Assembly: GCA_039583875.1 (NCBI GenBank)
Contig: CM077155.1
Coordinates: 6,188,043-6,252,042 of the forward strand
Origin: Platanthera guangdongensis
Taxonomy: Eukaryota > Streptophyta > Magnoliopsida > Asparagales > Orchidaceae
Direction of reading: 5' to 3'
DNA length: 64,000 nucleotides
In this document: in pieces, positions 12,375 through 23,330 of the stretch
Layout of the letters: each line of letters opens with the position of its first letter
How positions within the stretch are numbered: the stretch's first letter is position 1
Notes under the pieces: model-generated
Seen by the model: only the letters and a program-made list of their open reading frames with translations
Databases searched by the model: none
Told to the model about the DNA's origin: nothing
Program-made: the position numbers and the translations under genes

Positions 12375-12799
12375 ATCCTCCCCTCCTTTAAAAAACTTTC
12401 ATCCCCGAAATTTGTCTCAACCACAACCAGCAACATAACCACTCTACGTTGCACCATCAGCAACCGATCACTCAAAGAAAGCGAGCCGGGTTAGAGCTCA
12501 GAGGCCGCAGCTTGTCTCGCCCCAAGGCATCGCACAAAACAAATAACACATTACCTATTTCTACCATATGTACATTCTTAATATATCCATGTATCCTCTA
12601 TGTACACCTAGCTATCCAAAAATCGTATGTTATACACTTTGATCGAGCGATCACCGAAATAAAAACAGGTGTACGCAAACATCTCATTCTTCAGTTCGTT
12701 ATTAAACAACATGGACTCCAATAGTACATCATTTATGTTTTACCAGCATACACCAACATCTATGTACATCCCCAAAGTCACATAGTTTACTATTTCATG

Positions 12800-13990
12800 T
12801 TTATTTCTGCTCACCAGCATCATTTTGCAAATAAAGCTTCATAGCTTCTTGGAGTGCCAAATTAAACATACGAGGCTGAACTTCACCAATTGAGGTTTAC
12901 GGCTCCTGCACTTCCAAATTATGCAGTCGAGGTTGCGCCCGGGATGTAGATGACTCGGCCACTGCTTTACCCTTCTCTTCATACGACGCACCTACCTTTT
13001 TCTCACCCCTTGGAGCGTCACTCCAACAATTGTTGGCTAAATGTCCTTGCTTGCCACATCAAAAACATGTACGTGTCTCCACACATCCTTGTCCATAAGT
13101 TGCTCCCGAAGAAATAGTAGACGGAGTTGGTTCAGCGGGCCTGAACTTTTTCTTATCTCGTCCCCTAAACTTCGACTGTTCCGACTGCGGAACTTTGAAT
13201 TCTGGCTTCTCCATTGCCAGACTCTTCTTCTCTTGTACCCGCTTTAAATCCTTCTCCAGCGCCCGGGCTGTATCTACCAACGCTTGGAATCCCTGGTTCA
13301 CCGAACTAGGGAGTGCCAACCTTAACTCGTCACGCAATCCCTCGTAAAAGCGATTCGTCTTTCACACTTCCTCAGCGAAGGTAGACCCCGCATAGCGCCC
13401 CAGCCAAGTAAACTCATGCAGGTAAGTATCAATATCACGCTCACCCTGCACCAGACGCAGAAACTCATTCTCCCTGGCAATTCGCTACGACACTGGCACA
13501 TACTTGGCCAGAAATAATCGTGAGAATTCTTCAATCAATATTTCTTCCAATCCTCGCCCTGCCAAGTGATGAACTTCCACTTCGTCCCACCAAAGCCGTG
13601 CATCGCCTTCCAACAGAAACGTTGCTAACGTCACCTTCTGTGCCTCTGCAGTCCGGATTTCTCCCAAGATTCTTTTGTCTCTTGCAAGCCAATCTTCCGC
13701 CTGCGTTGGGGAAATCGCCCCACCAAACGTAGGTGGTTGAAATTCTATAAACCGCTTCAACTGCTCATCCGCTCCTTGCTTAGCTATCACAACGTCAGCG
13801 CACCGTTACCTTGCACCAGGCCATACTAGCACCCCTGCAGGCCTTGGCTGCCCAGTTGGCTATGCTTGTAACACTGCGAGCACTATCTCAGTCACCACAC
13901 GTTTGGTCTCCGATGAGGGAGGTGCAGGCGCTTCAACTGGTGTCGCACTCTCGTCTGAATGCTGGGGCTCAGACTGCCCAACACCACTCC
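12800..13990 (-). pseudogene. Gag of the second internal region, broken, knuckle lost
   Basis: Second copy of the gag described for 8987-10168. The N-terminal capsid part (13485-13790) is open and carries FGGAISPTQAEDWLA, EGDARLWWDE and EFSRLFLAKYVP. Frames then change near 13500 and 13330-13400, where a short sequence also differs from the first copy. The basic linker and a degraded knuckle follow. The arginine between the first two knuckle cysteines is replaced by a stop (near 13060-13070), so this copy could not bind RNA through that finger even if its frames were joined. The lesions differ from those of the first copy. Confidence 0.8.
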
Positions 13991-14145
13991 TCGCCACCTA
14001 TCACTGTACAAAACACCATTAATCAGCCATTTCATAACGGTAATTATGCATTGACTACATGCTCACGTACCTTACATGCATGGATTACAATCCTAGTGTA
14101 CATTTGTGAGTTCATTATGTTCTTCCCTCCCAAACAATCTCAACC

Positions 14146-14160
14146 GGGCTCTGATACCAC
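14146..14160 (-). other. Primer binding site (tRNA-iMet type), second internal region
   Basis: TGGTATCAGAGCCC on the - strand, two bases from the LTR starting at 14163. Confidence 0.9.
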
Positions 14161-14162
14161 TT

Positions 14163-16189
14163 TGTAATGCCTCCACTCATCACATGGAATATAACGGTGG
14201 GTCTAGCTGGGGCCCCATGCCATATTTCACAGACAGGAGGTGGAATTACGTGTGGAAATCAAAATTTACTCGTATCCTAACTCAAAGCATTCTAGCGCAG
14301 CATTTTAAGTTAGATGAACTCGGCACAGCAAATGTCCACTAATATATAAACTCCACATTTATATATCTGTAACCAGGAATGTATACAACACACACACCCG
14401 TGGCCTTAAGGCCTTACAGGTTGTACTTTCTAAAAATGTACAATTTCATACATCGGCACGCAGGCCAGCCACACATGAAATCCAACCACGCTCCGCACGG
14501 CCTTCAAGGGCCTTTAGCAGCAAGCCTCCACTTTGCTCAGCACCTGCAATTATCCATCTACCTAAGAGCGGCAAACAAAGTAACGGTCAGCTTTAGCTGA
14601 CCAATTATAACGACCCTACCCCTTACCCGGGGCAGTGGTTCCTTCCCTTTATGCATTTGCCATAATAATATCTAGCAATCACAAAAAAGTGCACTCAGGC
14701 ACAACAAGATCACAAACGCCGGTCGCAACCAGACGCTCCGTGCACTCAGGGCACCTTACGGTGTATCGATCTCCGAGGCAATGCCACCGATTAGAGAATT
14801 AATCACTTGTTGGCTGGCCGGTCCTAGTCACCCCAACCCGCAGATTGGTTGCATTTCGCCCACAACACTTAGAGGTGATAACCTCACGGCAAACTTGAGA
14901 AAAAAGATCGACCCACCAATGTGGTGCAGCAAGTAGGGTCTGCCACGCGTCCTCCCAAACATTACCACTAATCGACCTCCCAAAACAACCAGGGTCACGT
15001 TAGCCTTTCCCGTGCTCAACCCGTCAGTAGCGCACCACTAGACGCGGGTCGGCCTTCCCTCTTGATTAGCCGCAGCTTTTCGCTCTCCCAGAGAAATTAG
15101 CTCTCACAACGCTCACACCACAAGTAGCTTACGCAAAGCATCCAAGATCCATCCATCCACACATCCATACATCCATACACAATAGCCATACGTACAAAAC
15201 ATATACAGTTATCAAATCCACAGAGTCTTCTCCGGTTTACCCATAATCATCACCAATCCAGACTAACCGTCCAGGTGGGCTTCCCACAGCATGCCTATGT
15301 CGTACTCCACACTTCCGGCTCTAGATGTAGACTCAACCAAGGAATCACTTCTGATATCCACCTCTTGGTGGAGGATTCCATGCAAATGCATAAATAAAGG
15401 ACTTCGATGTCCAAGAACGAGATCGTTACCCATGAAGATTGCTTCGGAGCCCTGAATTAGCCTGATGGAAATCACCACCTCGGCTTTGCCTTCATGAATC
15501 CGATCTTGGATCTTGATTCCGCACTCCGCAGCTCCTCTAGAAACTGGTTTCTCTTTCCTCCTTTCATTCCTTGGACCCCTCTCTCTCTTTCTCTCTCTTT
15601 GAGAATGAGAAGAAGAAGAAAATGAGAATGAAGGGATTTTATCCCCATTTCTCGGCCTTTATCTACATGGAAGGATTCTGGACCATTGGATCCAGAACAG
15701 CGAAATGAACGGCTCAGATCTGACCCAAAATAAGCTGAACATGGCCTGACACACCCTATGACACGCCCGTATCACAGGCCGTGTCACTTAAGCGGCAGTC
15801 AACCGACTCAAACCCAACCAGTACACGGCCGTGTGACATGCCTGTGTCACATCCTACACGCCCGTGTCAAGTAGCCATGTACTTCACAAAGCACAATCTT
15901 CACCTCACTTGAGCAGGACACGGCCATGGGATACGCCTGTGTCTCAGGCCGTGTACCCAGGACACACCCGTGTCCCCCAACACACGCATTCCTCACTGAA
16001 ACCCGCAAAGGACACGCCCTGTGACACGCCCGTGTCACAGGCCGTATACTCCCTTGGATTGCCACTCGACGATCGTCGAGCGCAGTTTGTCGACCACACT
16101 CTACCCGAGCACGATACGCCCTGGTACACGCCCGTGTCCCAGGCCGTATCACCCAACCTAAAACCCAAATTGGGCTTTGGGGTGTTACA
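14163..16189 (-). repeat. LTR 3 of the three-LTR gypsy (5' LTR)
   Basis: 2027 bp, intact TG...CA ends, followed by the TCGGG duplication at 16190-16194. It carries the same CGTGTC-rich U3 (about 15745-16150). Confidence 0.92.
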
Positions 16190-16533
16190 TCGGGTTCCCT
16201 GAACCCCTCTGGAACTGGAGCAGAAGAGACCAACTCACTGAAGGGGCTGCCTCCCCCTACTGGGCGAGTTGGCGCATCTCGCGGACCCAGCTCGCCGATC
16301 CGGCCTCCTCATGCCGAGCCGGGGAAGAGCACACACCCGGGGAGCTCGCGCCCTCAGCCCTCCTCAGCCACTTCTTTCCCAGTTCGCCTGTCGGGGGCGT
16401 CCTCGCCCAGAGATGGAGCGGCTGCGATCTGGGTAGCTGGAGTTGAGCACTTGGCTCGCGCGCCAAGTGCGAACTTGACGAGGCCCAACATCTCGTCCCT
16501 GAAATCTTCGAACATCCCCATCGTGGCAGAGGC

Positions 16534-16556
16534 GGGGGGGGGGGGGGGGGGGGGGG
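16534..16556 (+). repeat. Homopolymer of 23 G
   Basis: An uninterrupted run of 23 G on the + strand, within the untranslated leader of the gypsy remnant. Confidence 0.95.
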
Positions 16557-16626
16557 CAAGTCCGACCTATCTGATCCTTGTCCTCCTGTCATTGAGCTCG
16601 CTAAAGATTTTCTGTACTGACCACGT

Positions 16627-16644
16627 TCCATGCTCACCTCACCA
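16627..16644 (-). other. Primer binding site, tRNA-Phe type (two mismatches)
   Basis: The - strand reads TGGTGAGGTGAGCATGGA three bases inside the LTR. It matches the complement of the plant tRNA-Phe 3' end at 16 of 18 positions and equals the site at 54665 except for two bases. Confidence 0.7.
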
Positions 16645-16647
16645 AAA

Positions 16648-17360
16648 TGTTGAAAAAAAACTCGGTCTCTTGTGGAGTTCACCCTTGTCAAAGGGGTGAT
16701 CACGCACCTACTTCTCTCCTGCAAGCAAAACAACAAGGGAAGCAAAGAAGGACTGACCCAAGGGCTCGGCGGGAGGACCCACCATACACCCCGAAGATCT
16801 TAGAGCGCTTCCCTCCTTAGCCAAAGGCCGAGCTAAGGTTTTATCAGAAAGTACTTGAGAGATGGAGCAATAGGGCACAAGAAGCATGTTTTCTGAGGTA
16901 CCCCTTGGGTCCTATTTATAGATTTCTGAAAACGGCCTGCAAATAGCCAACTTCCGATGTCCTGAATGGCTATGTGCAGTCCAGGTTGGCCTGCCAACAG
17001 CGTAACTCCGCTGTTCCGAAAGTCTATGGGCAGGCCAGCGGGGTCAAAATAGTAAAAAATACCTTATAGAACTGGGCGAGCTGAGGAGATCGGCCACCCC
17101 TGAAGATCCTGCTCGCTTGCTGTCTGTTGACCTCGTTAGGGAGAGTGCGAGCTGGGATACTAAGCTTGCCCTTCGATTGGCCTCCATTAGTCGAGCTCAG
17201 CTCGACGAAACCCAGACTTGGCTTGGCGAATGCCGAGCTCGGGGTCGACGAATGCCGAGCTCGGGCTCGGATTTCTCTGCCGAGCTTGCCTGGGGCCTGG
17301 GTGATCTGAACCGGCCGGTCTGGTTCCTAGCGACCCACTCGCCGGATACGGGGTTGTACA
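16648..17360 (-). repeat. LTR of the gypsy remnant (5' LTR)
   Basis: 713 bp with TG...CA ends. On the - strand it starts TGTACAACCCCGTATCC and ends TTTCAACA, like the LTRs at 53939 and 60233. It contains several GAGCTCG/CGAGCTC palindromes and a TATA-like CTATAAATAGGACCC (about 16908-16922). Confidence 0.88.
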
Positions 17361-17364
17361 ATGA

Positions 17365-19186
17365 TGATCCTACTTCTCATACCAACCCATCTATTCCCTC
17401 TACACCTACTGACATTCCTCCACCTCCACCATCTCCACCCTCTCCTCCGTCATGTCCACCTCCCGTGATATCTCCCTCCTCTCCGCAGCCGTCTCTCTAC
17501 TCCCGGGCTAGCTCTCTCCACCATGGATGCTCCGGATACTGAGGAACCCGCTGACCTGGATCTCCCCATTGCTCTTCTCAATGGGGTTCAGGCATGTACC
17601 CAACACCCGCTTGCTGCTGTTGTTTCCTATGATCGTCTTACACCTTCTCGTCGCGCTTTTGCACTGGCTATCTCGGCCACTACCACCCCCATGTTCCTAC
17701 CAGGAGGCCCTTACTATTCCTCATAGGAAGGCTTCAATGGATGAGGAAATTTTTATTCTCACTGAACGGGGTACATGGACCCTCTGTCCTCCTCCCTTCG
17801 GCATAGATGTCGTTGGCTGTCGATGGGTCTATGTGGTGAAGTTCCGCCCTGACGGTAGTGTGGATCGTTACAAGGCTCGTCATGTTGCCAAAGGCTTTAC
17901 CCAGACGTATGGGATTGACTATTTTGACACCTTCTCTCCTGTTGCTCGTCTCAGCAGTATCAGGGTCCTGCTCTTTATGGGTGTCAACCGGAATTGGCTT
18001 ATTTCTCAACTGGATGTGAAGAATGTCTTTCTATATGACGACCTTTAGTAGGATGTCTATATAGAGCAACCTTCAGGGTATGTTGCTCAGGGGGAGACAC
18101 AGGTATGCCATCTACAGAAGGCTATCTATGGTCTCAAGCAAAGCCCTTGGGCATGGTTTTACGAGAAGTTCTGCTGATCACTCCATATTTATTCCCAAAA
18201 CCTCCTTGGGCCTGGTAGTGCTTGCTGTATATGTGGATGTTATTCTTCTCACTAGAGATGACCAGGTTGGGATAACCTTGACAAAGAAGCATCTTCGCCA
18301 ACACCTGGTCACAAATGATATGGGCTCTCCAAAATACTTTCAGGGGATAGAAATCTCTTGAAAGCTCAATTCCCTTATCCTCTCCCAACGCAAGTATGCT
18401 CTTGATTTGCTAAAAGAGGTAGGGCTGACTTGGGCTAAACCTGCTCGATGCCCCATGGTGACTGAAGAAGATAAAACATGGACAGATGACTCTCCTCTTC
18501 TTTCAGATGTTACAAGGTACAGACATCTGGTTGGCAAACTTATATACCTCACGATGACCAGACCCGACATCGTCTATATTGTAGACAAGGTTAGCCAATT
18601 CATGTAGGCTCCTAGGGAGTGCCATCTAAAGACTGTCTTGAGGATATTGGAGTATGTTAAATCAGCGCCTGGGAAAGGACTACTCTATCAGAAGAATGGT
18701 CATTTGAAGATTGAAGCGTACTCAGATTCAAGCTATGTTGATGACAAAGGAGATCGCAAGTCAACGTCGGGCTTTTGCACCTTTGTGGGAGGAAATCTTG
18801 TGAGCTGGAAGAGCAAGAAACAGTCTGTCGTCTCCAGGTCCAGCGCCGAAGCAGAATATCGAAGTATGACATCGACCACATGTGAATTGAAGTGGTTTCG
18901 GGCTCTTATGCTTGACTTAGGAGAGGTCTACAATCATCCTCTACCTATGTTTTGTGATAGCAAGGCCGTTATATACATCTCCAAAAATCCAGTCTTCCAT
19001 GAGAGAACAAAGCACATTGAAGTCGACTGTCACTTTATTCGGGAAGAGATTTTGAAGAAACAAATTTGTACTCCATTTGTCACCTCTGATAAAGAGCTGG
19101 CAGATATTTTCACCAAGCCGGTGTACGCCTCCTTTATTCACATTTGCGACAAGCTGGGCATGATCGACATATATGCTCCGGCTTGA
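17365..19186 (+). pseudogene. Copia pol: linker, reverse transcriptase, RNase H, broken
   Basis: A Pro-rich linker (17390-17520) is followed by a [14 protein letters not shown] motif typical of the region before copia RT. RT proper starts near 17735 and has [28 protein letters not shown] and [14 protein letters not shown] at 18046 interrupts it. The YGLKQSPWAW motif region and the YVDVILLT segment (about 18228-18251, the YVDD position with the second Asp changed to Val) lie in later pieces. RNase H (18638-19186) is intact, with SDSSYVDDKGDRKSTSGF, SWKSKKQ and HERTKHIEVDCHFIRE. At least four stops or frame changes separate the parts, so RT is inactive. Confidence 0.88.
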
Positions 19187-19193
19187 GGGGGAG

Positions 19194-19603
19194 TGTTGTT
19201 GTATGGAGACCGGGCGGTCTGGCGGTTTAGAGACCGAGCAGTCTGTCGGCTTCTCTCCTGCGGTTTGGTGGTTGGATTATTGCTGTGGTTATCTAGGTGG
19301 TCTGGCGGTTTGACTCTGATGGCTTAGAGACCGGGCGGTCTGGCGGTCTCCTATGGCGGCTTGTTCTCTCTTTCTTGTGGTGGCCGGGCGGTTAGCCTAT
19401 TCGTCTAACCGCGCGTCCTGTTCGGCTTATTTTTATGTTAAACTGCTTACACTTATAATTATTTAGTCCCATATTGCTTAATTGTAATCTCTTTCATCTA
19501 CTCCATTCTATAAAAGGGAGGCTATACCTTTGTAATAGTTATCTTTTTGTATAATAAAAATTTTGTTATTCCATTTTTCGGTCTCTTGTTTTTTGTTTGC
19601 ACA
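19194..19603 (+). repeat. 3' LTR (410 bp) of the copia at 17.4-19.6 kb
   Basis: Starts TGTTGTTGTATGG right after the purine tract GAGGGGGAG and ends TTTGCACA. U3 is rich in GACCGGGCGGTC and GGCGGTCT motifs (19205-19400). A TATA box CTATAAAAG lies at 19508-19516 and an A-rich AATAAAAA signal at about 19552. There is no second LTR. Confidence 0.8.
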
Positions 19604-21799
19604 GGAATAATGTAGTGCGGCTAAAATTCCTCGAAAATGAGTTGTCGAGATCCACTCAGGGAGATTTGTCTATCTCTGCGTTCTTCCTGAAGATGAAGAA
19701 CTTATGTGCTTAAATTTTGGTGCTGAACCCTGATGAACCGATTTCAGAAGCGAAGCTCAAGAGGCACATATTCTGCGGATTGTAGAAAGAATATGTGGCC
19801 TTCATTACTTCTGTTCAAAGCTGCGCCACTCAGTTGTTATTGCTGGAGTTGGAGAACCTGCTGGCTTCGCAGGAAAGCCTAGCAAGGCAGATGGCTGAAG
19901 TTACTATCACTGAAAGAGGTAGTGAGACGTTCTTCTCAGGGAAGAAGAAGAGATGGGACAAGAAGAAGAAGTCGTCTGCTAGTGATGACCCTTCAACTTC
20001 TTATCAGCAAAAGAGAATTGTTGCTCCTAAGCGGGATTGGAAGAAGAAGGAAGGGCTAAGGTGTTACAGATGCAACCAGCCTAGTCACTTCAAGAAGGAC
20101 TGCAAAGTCAAGATGCAGCCGGGGCACGTTGCAAATAAAGAGGGAGCTGGTTCTAGTACTGAGGAAGGAGGATGAGGAAATGCATTCATGATGCGGGCAC
20201 GTGTGTTCGTGCTTTGTCCATCATTGACTACCAAGATGACTGGATAGTGGATTTGTGGTGTGGTCATCACCTCACCGGGGATGAGTCGAAGTTTTCTTCT
20301 CTGCAAGTGTACTCAGGTAATGAAGTTATAGTTACTGCTGATGATACGATTCATGCAGTCGAGAATGAAGGCGTCATTTCTTAAGTATTGATAAGGGTCC
20401 ACTCATCTTGATGAGTGTTTATAACGTATCAGGCATGAAGAAGAACCACCTCTCTGTGACCAATGCGGTGGATGTGGGCTATCAAGTTCTGTTTGGCCCG
20501 ACAGAAGTGAAGTTTCTCCGCAATGTGTCAGCAGTAAAGGTTGGCGTTACTCATGTAGGGAGAAGGGTGAAGGACTTGTTTGTGTTATCAATAAGTTCTT
20601 ATGTTGATCGGATGCGAGCCAATGATAATGTTGTTATATGGCATGTAAGTTTGGGACATCTCAGGATGGACAAGTTGAAAGCTATGGTAGTGAAGAGCCT
20701 TATGAAAGGCTTACCTAGATTGTCATCCTTTGGCAACGGTCATGTATGTGTGGGATATCAATATGGTAAGGCTCATTGCCTACCATTTGACAAGTTACAG
20801 ACCAGGTGTAAAGCACCATTGGAGTGCATCCATTGTGATCTGATGGGTCCGACCGTCACTACCAGTCTTGGAGGCAGCAGATATATACTAGTGTTGATTG
20901 ATGACTATACAAGGTACACTTGGGTGAACTTTATGAAGGAGAAGTCGGACGCATTCCAATTGTTCGTGGAGTTCAAGGAGCTAGTGGAGGGCTGGCTTAG
21001 ACCGCAGATTAAGAAGTTGAGAACGGACAATGAAGGTGAGTTCGTTTCAAATGAATTCTCTAACTTCTACAAGAAGCATGAAATCTGGAGAGAGCTCACT
21101 TGTGTGCATACTCCACAACAAAATGGAGTAGCAGAGCGGAAGATCCGTCATCTGACGGAGACCTGCAAGTGTTGGCTTCATTCCAAAGGCATTCTTATGT
21201 CCTTCTAGGTGGAAGGGATGACCTGCACAACTTATGTAATCAATCAGATGCCTCTAAGTCCGATCAATATGAAGTCTCCTCATGAGGTGATGTTTAAAGA
21301 GAAGCCCAGCGTTGAACACCTTCAGGTGTTTGGGTCGACTTGCTATGTACATGTTCTCGATGCCATCAGGACTAAGCTGGATGTGAAGGCGAGGAAGCTC
21401 GTCTTCATGGGCTATGATGAGAGAAAGAAGGGATGAAAGTGTATGGACCCTGTGACGAAGAAGTTCATCATCTCCAGCGATGCGGTCTTCAACGAACTGA
21501 TGTCATATGGAAGTGGCTCGTCTGTGGATCTACAGGAAAACAGGTCTGATGATGGGCAAGAGGAAGTTGACATGGATATTTTGGTGGAGTTGTCTATGTC
21601 ACTAGGAGCTCCAGGTGTTTCTAGCTCCGGGGCGAAGACTTCTGGTTCAGGAAATAGGGGGAGCGATGCTCCAAGTATGCACAGGAATGGAGCTAGTTCA
21701 GAAAAAGCAATGGAGGTCGTGAGCCGTGATCAGTTCTTTGGAGGTCGAAGAGGACCATCAAACCACCGGCTACTTGCCCCTCGAGTGTGTTGAAGTCTT
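19604..21799 (+). pseudogene. Copia gag, protease and integrase fragment, related to the 35-51 kb copia pair
   Basis: Starts inside gag (VVRLKFLENELSRSTQGD) and continues through a CCHC knuckle, CYRCNQPSHFKKDC, with Ser in the usual Gly position (about 20060-20101). The protease active site reads DLWCGHH instead of DSGCGHH (about 20247-20268), so protease would be dead. Integrase follows in a long open stretch (20408-21208) with the HHCC region, where the second Cys is Tyr. The catalytic positions appear in CDLMGP, LRTDNEGEF and NGVAERK. Stops or frame changes lie near 19711, 19783, 20173, 20382, 21206 and 21434. It ends where an 88-bp tandem repeat begins. The sequence is clearly homologous to the - strand copia pol at 36.9-41.0 kb. 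Confidence 0.85.
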
Positions 21800-22089
21800 C
21801 GAGCTGTGATGTTGATGTAGTCCAGGTCTCTGCGCGAGCACCTCTCTCGCATGTCGGCTACTTTCCCTCTCGAGTGAGTTAAAGTACTCGAGTTGTGATG
21901 TTATCGTAGTTCGGGTCCCTACATGAGCTCTTCTCCTGCATACCGGCTACTTGACCCCTCGAGTGAGTTGAAGTCCTCGAGCTATGATGTTGTCATAGTT
22001 TGGGTCCCTACGCGAGCTCCTCTCTCACACACCAGCTACTTGCCCCCCTCGAGTGATATTGAAGACCTCGAGTTGTGATGTTGTCGTAG
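21764..22089 (+). repeat. 88-89 bp tandem repeat, about 3.7 copies
   Basis: Units start at about 21767, 21855, 21944 and 22033 (CGGCTACTT...CTCGAGTGAGTTGAAGT). Each unit contains two CTCGAG or near-CTCGAG palindromes. The array lies between the end of copia integrase and a SIRE-like LTR. The first unit reads in the pol frame just past the integrase region. Confidence 0.8.
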
Positions 22090-23330
22090 TGTTGGGAACA
22101 TTGACCACAATGTCCTAGATTTGAAGAAGACTCATAAGTCAATAATATACACAAATAAGTATTTGATATTCCTCTAAGTTATCATGTGCAGGAAATCTAT
22201 ATTTGATTGACTAACAATTTGAGAATAAGTCAGAACCTTCCAGTAATGAAGAAAATCTGCTATGTACAAAAGCGTCGAGTCATCTCATTTCACTCGATGC
22301 TCGAGGTCTGTAAGCGTTGACTCATTGTTATTCACTCAATGCCTCAGAAGAGAAGCAGAGAATCCGCCTAAGTATATATGTGTTGAGTCATCTCACATCA
22401 CTCGACGCTCAAGACTCATGTGCTGACTGAATATTACTCTCTCAACGCTTCAGTAAAGGAACATAAATTTAGAATAAGTACAAATGCGTCGAGCGAATCT
22501 CTTTTACTCAACGCTTCAGTAAGTGCAGAAATTCAGGCTAAGTTCAAATGCCTTGATTGAAGGTCTTTCACTCAACGCTTCAGTAAAAGAGCTGAGTTTC
22601 ATTCCAAGTTCAAATATGTTGAGTGAAGCACATTCACTCAACGCCTCAGCAGTGAAGCAGTAATTCAGTCTAAGTTCAAATGCGTCGAGACATAAGACCC
22701 AACTCAATGCCTAAATAGAATGTGTTGAGTTAACTGTAGAGACTCGACTCCTCTTCAGAAAGACTCCACTCAACGCTTCACCAAAAAGGGAAAATTTGTC
22801 TAAGTACAAATTCATCGAGACACAAGAGATCACTCAACGCCCAAGTAAAATGAGTTGAGTTAAGTAATGTCCCTCAACGCTTCTTCAGAGATCAAGAAAT
22901 TTGACTAAATCATGTTGCTTCCAGCACTCAATTCCTGTACAGAAGTTCAGAAATTATTCTAAATAAAATGACGTCTTGTCTATTTAACTGACGTCATAAA
23001 AAACTCAAATCGACACAGATTGCGCGCTAAAATACGGAAACCGCCGTATTTCTCTGGCATGTTATCTTTGGAAGATTCAACCATTAAAGTCGGTTATGCT
23101 GCTTACCTAAACAGGATTTAGCCGTTGCAGTTGTTGGAATATAAAAGTAAAGTGCATAAGACTTTTACAAAACCTTTTTGGACTTATTGAAAAACTTTTA
23201 TGAAACCTTTCAAGACTAAAGTTGTGAAATAACTAAGTAAATTCATCAGAACTGTTTTGTATAACTAAGGAGGCTAGTATTTTGGCTGGACAAAAAAATT
23301 TAGGTGTGTTTCTCCCATCTAGTTTTAGGT
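22090..23330 (+). repeat. SIRE-like LTR, apparently solo
   Basis: Starts TGTTGGGAACATT, and its first 100 bp resemble the LTR at 4888. It holds an array of GCGTCGAG / CTCAACGC pairs (22273-22880) and a TATA box TATAAAAG (23140-23147). It ends in sequence like GGTGTGTTTCTCCCATCTAG, comparable to the end of the other SIRE LTR. There is no internal region on either side. The right edge is approximate and no target duplication could be fixed. Confidence 0.6.
22273..22880. repeat. Array of GCGTCGAGT...ACTCAACGC inverted pairs
   Basis: About eight to ten units of roughly 60-70 bp. Each pairs a GCGTYGAG motif with a CTCRACGC motif 10-25 bp later, so each can form a short hairpin. The linkers are A-rich (for example TTCAGTAA, AAGTACAAAT). 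Confidence 0.8.

Larger units (their letters stand above)
6517..16189 (-). mobile_element. Non-autonomous gypsy (TR-GAG-like) with three LTRs and two gag-only internal regions
   Basis: Three direct LTR copies of about 2.03-2.04 kb (6517-8559, 10334-12374, 14163-16189) alternate with two internal regions of about 1.8 kb. Each internal region has a polypurine tract beside the LTR on its left and a tRNA-iMet primer site beside the LTR on its right, so transcription runs on the - strand. The internal regions hold only gag-like sequence; protease, RT, RNase H and integrase are absent. Only the outer ends carry the 5-bp duplication TCGGG, so the whole block behaves as a single insertion enlarged by LTR-LTR recombination. 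The TGTAACACCCC LTR start is typical of plant gypsy elements. Confidence 0.9.
16190..16647 (-). pseudogene. Gypsy gag, N-terminal part, interrupted
   Basis: On the - strand, after the LTR and primer site, a reading begins near 16525 (MGMFEDFRDEMLGLVKFALG) and runs through an Ala/Pro/Glu-rich stretch to a PEGFREP motif. After the three-LTR insertion it resumes at 6516 with MSYYTGKGDPVQH. That resembles the opening of plant gypsy gag capsid domains (PEGFR.P....Y.G..DP..H). One copy of the target duplication keeps the frame. An in-frame stop lies in the Ala/Glu-rich part and a 23-G run interrupts the leader (16534-16556). The assignment to Ty3-gypsy is good; the exact start is uncertain. Confidence 0.6.
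6460..17360 (-). mobile_element. Ty3-gypsy element, 5' end only, split by a three-LTR insertion
   Basis: On the - strand the order is 5' LTR (17360-16648), primer site (16644-16627), gag start (about 16560-16190), an insertion (16189-6517), a further gag stretch (6516-6460), and then truncation at the SIRE LTR. The gag frame is continuous across the insertion once one copy of the TCGGG duplication is removed. This shows that 6460-6516 and 16190-17360 belong together. The LTR ends and primer site closely match the element at 53939-60950. Confidence 0.75.
17361..19603 (+). mobile_element. Ty1-copia element, 3' half with LTR
   Basis: Begins abruptly beside the gypsy LTR in a Pro/Ser-rich stretch that precedes copia RT, runs through RT and RNase H to 19186, then a polypurine tract and a short LTR (19194-19603). 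The 5' half is absent. The downstream junction leads straight into gag of another copia. Confidence 0.85.
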
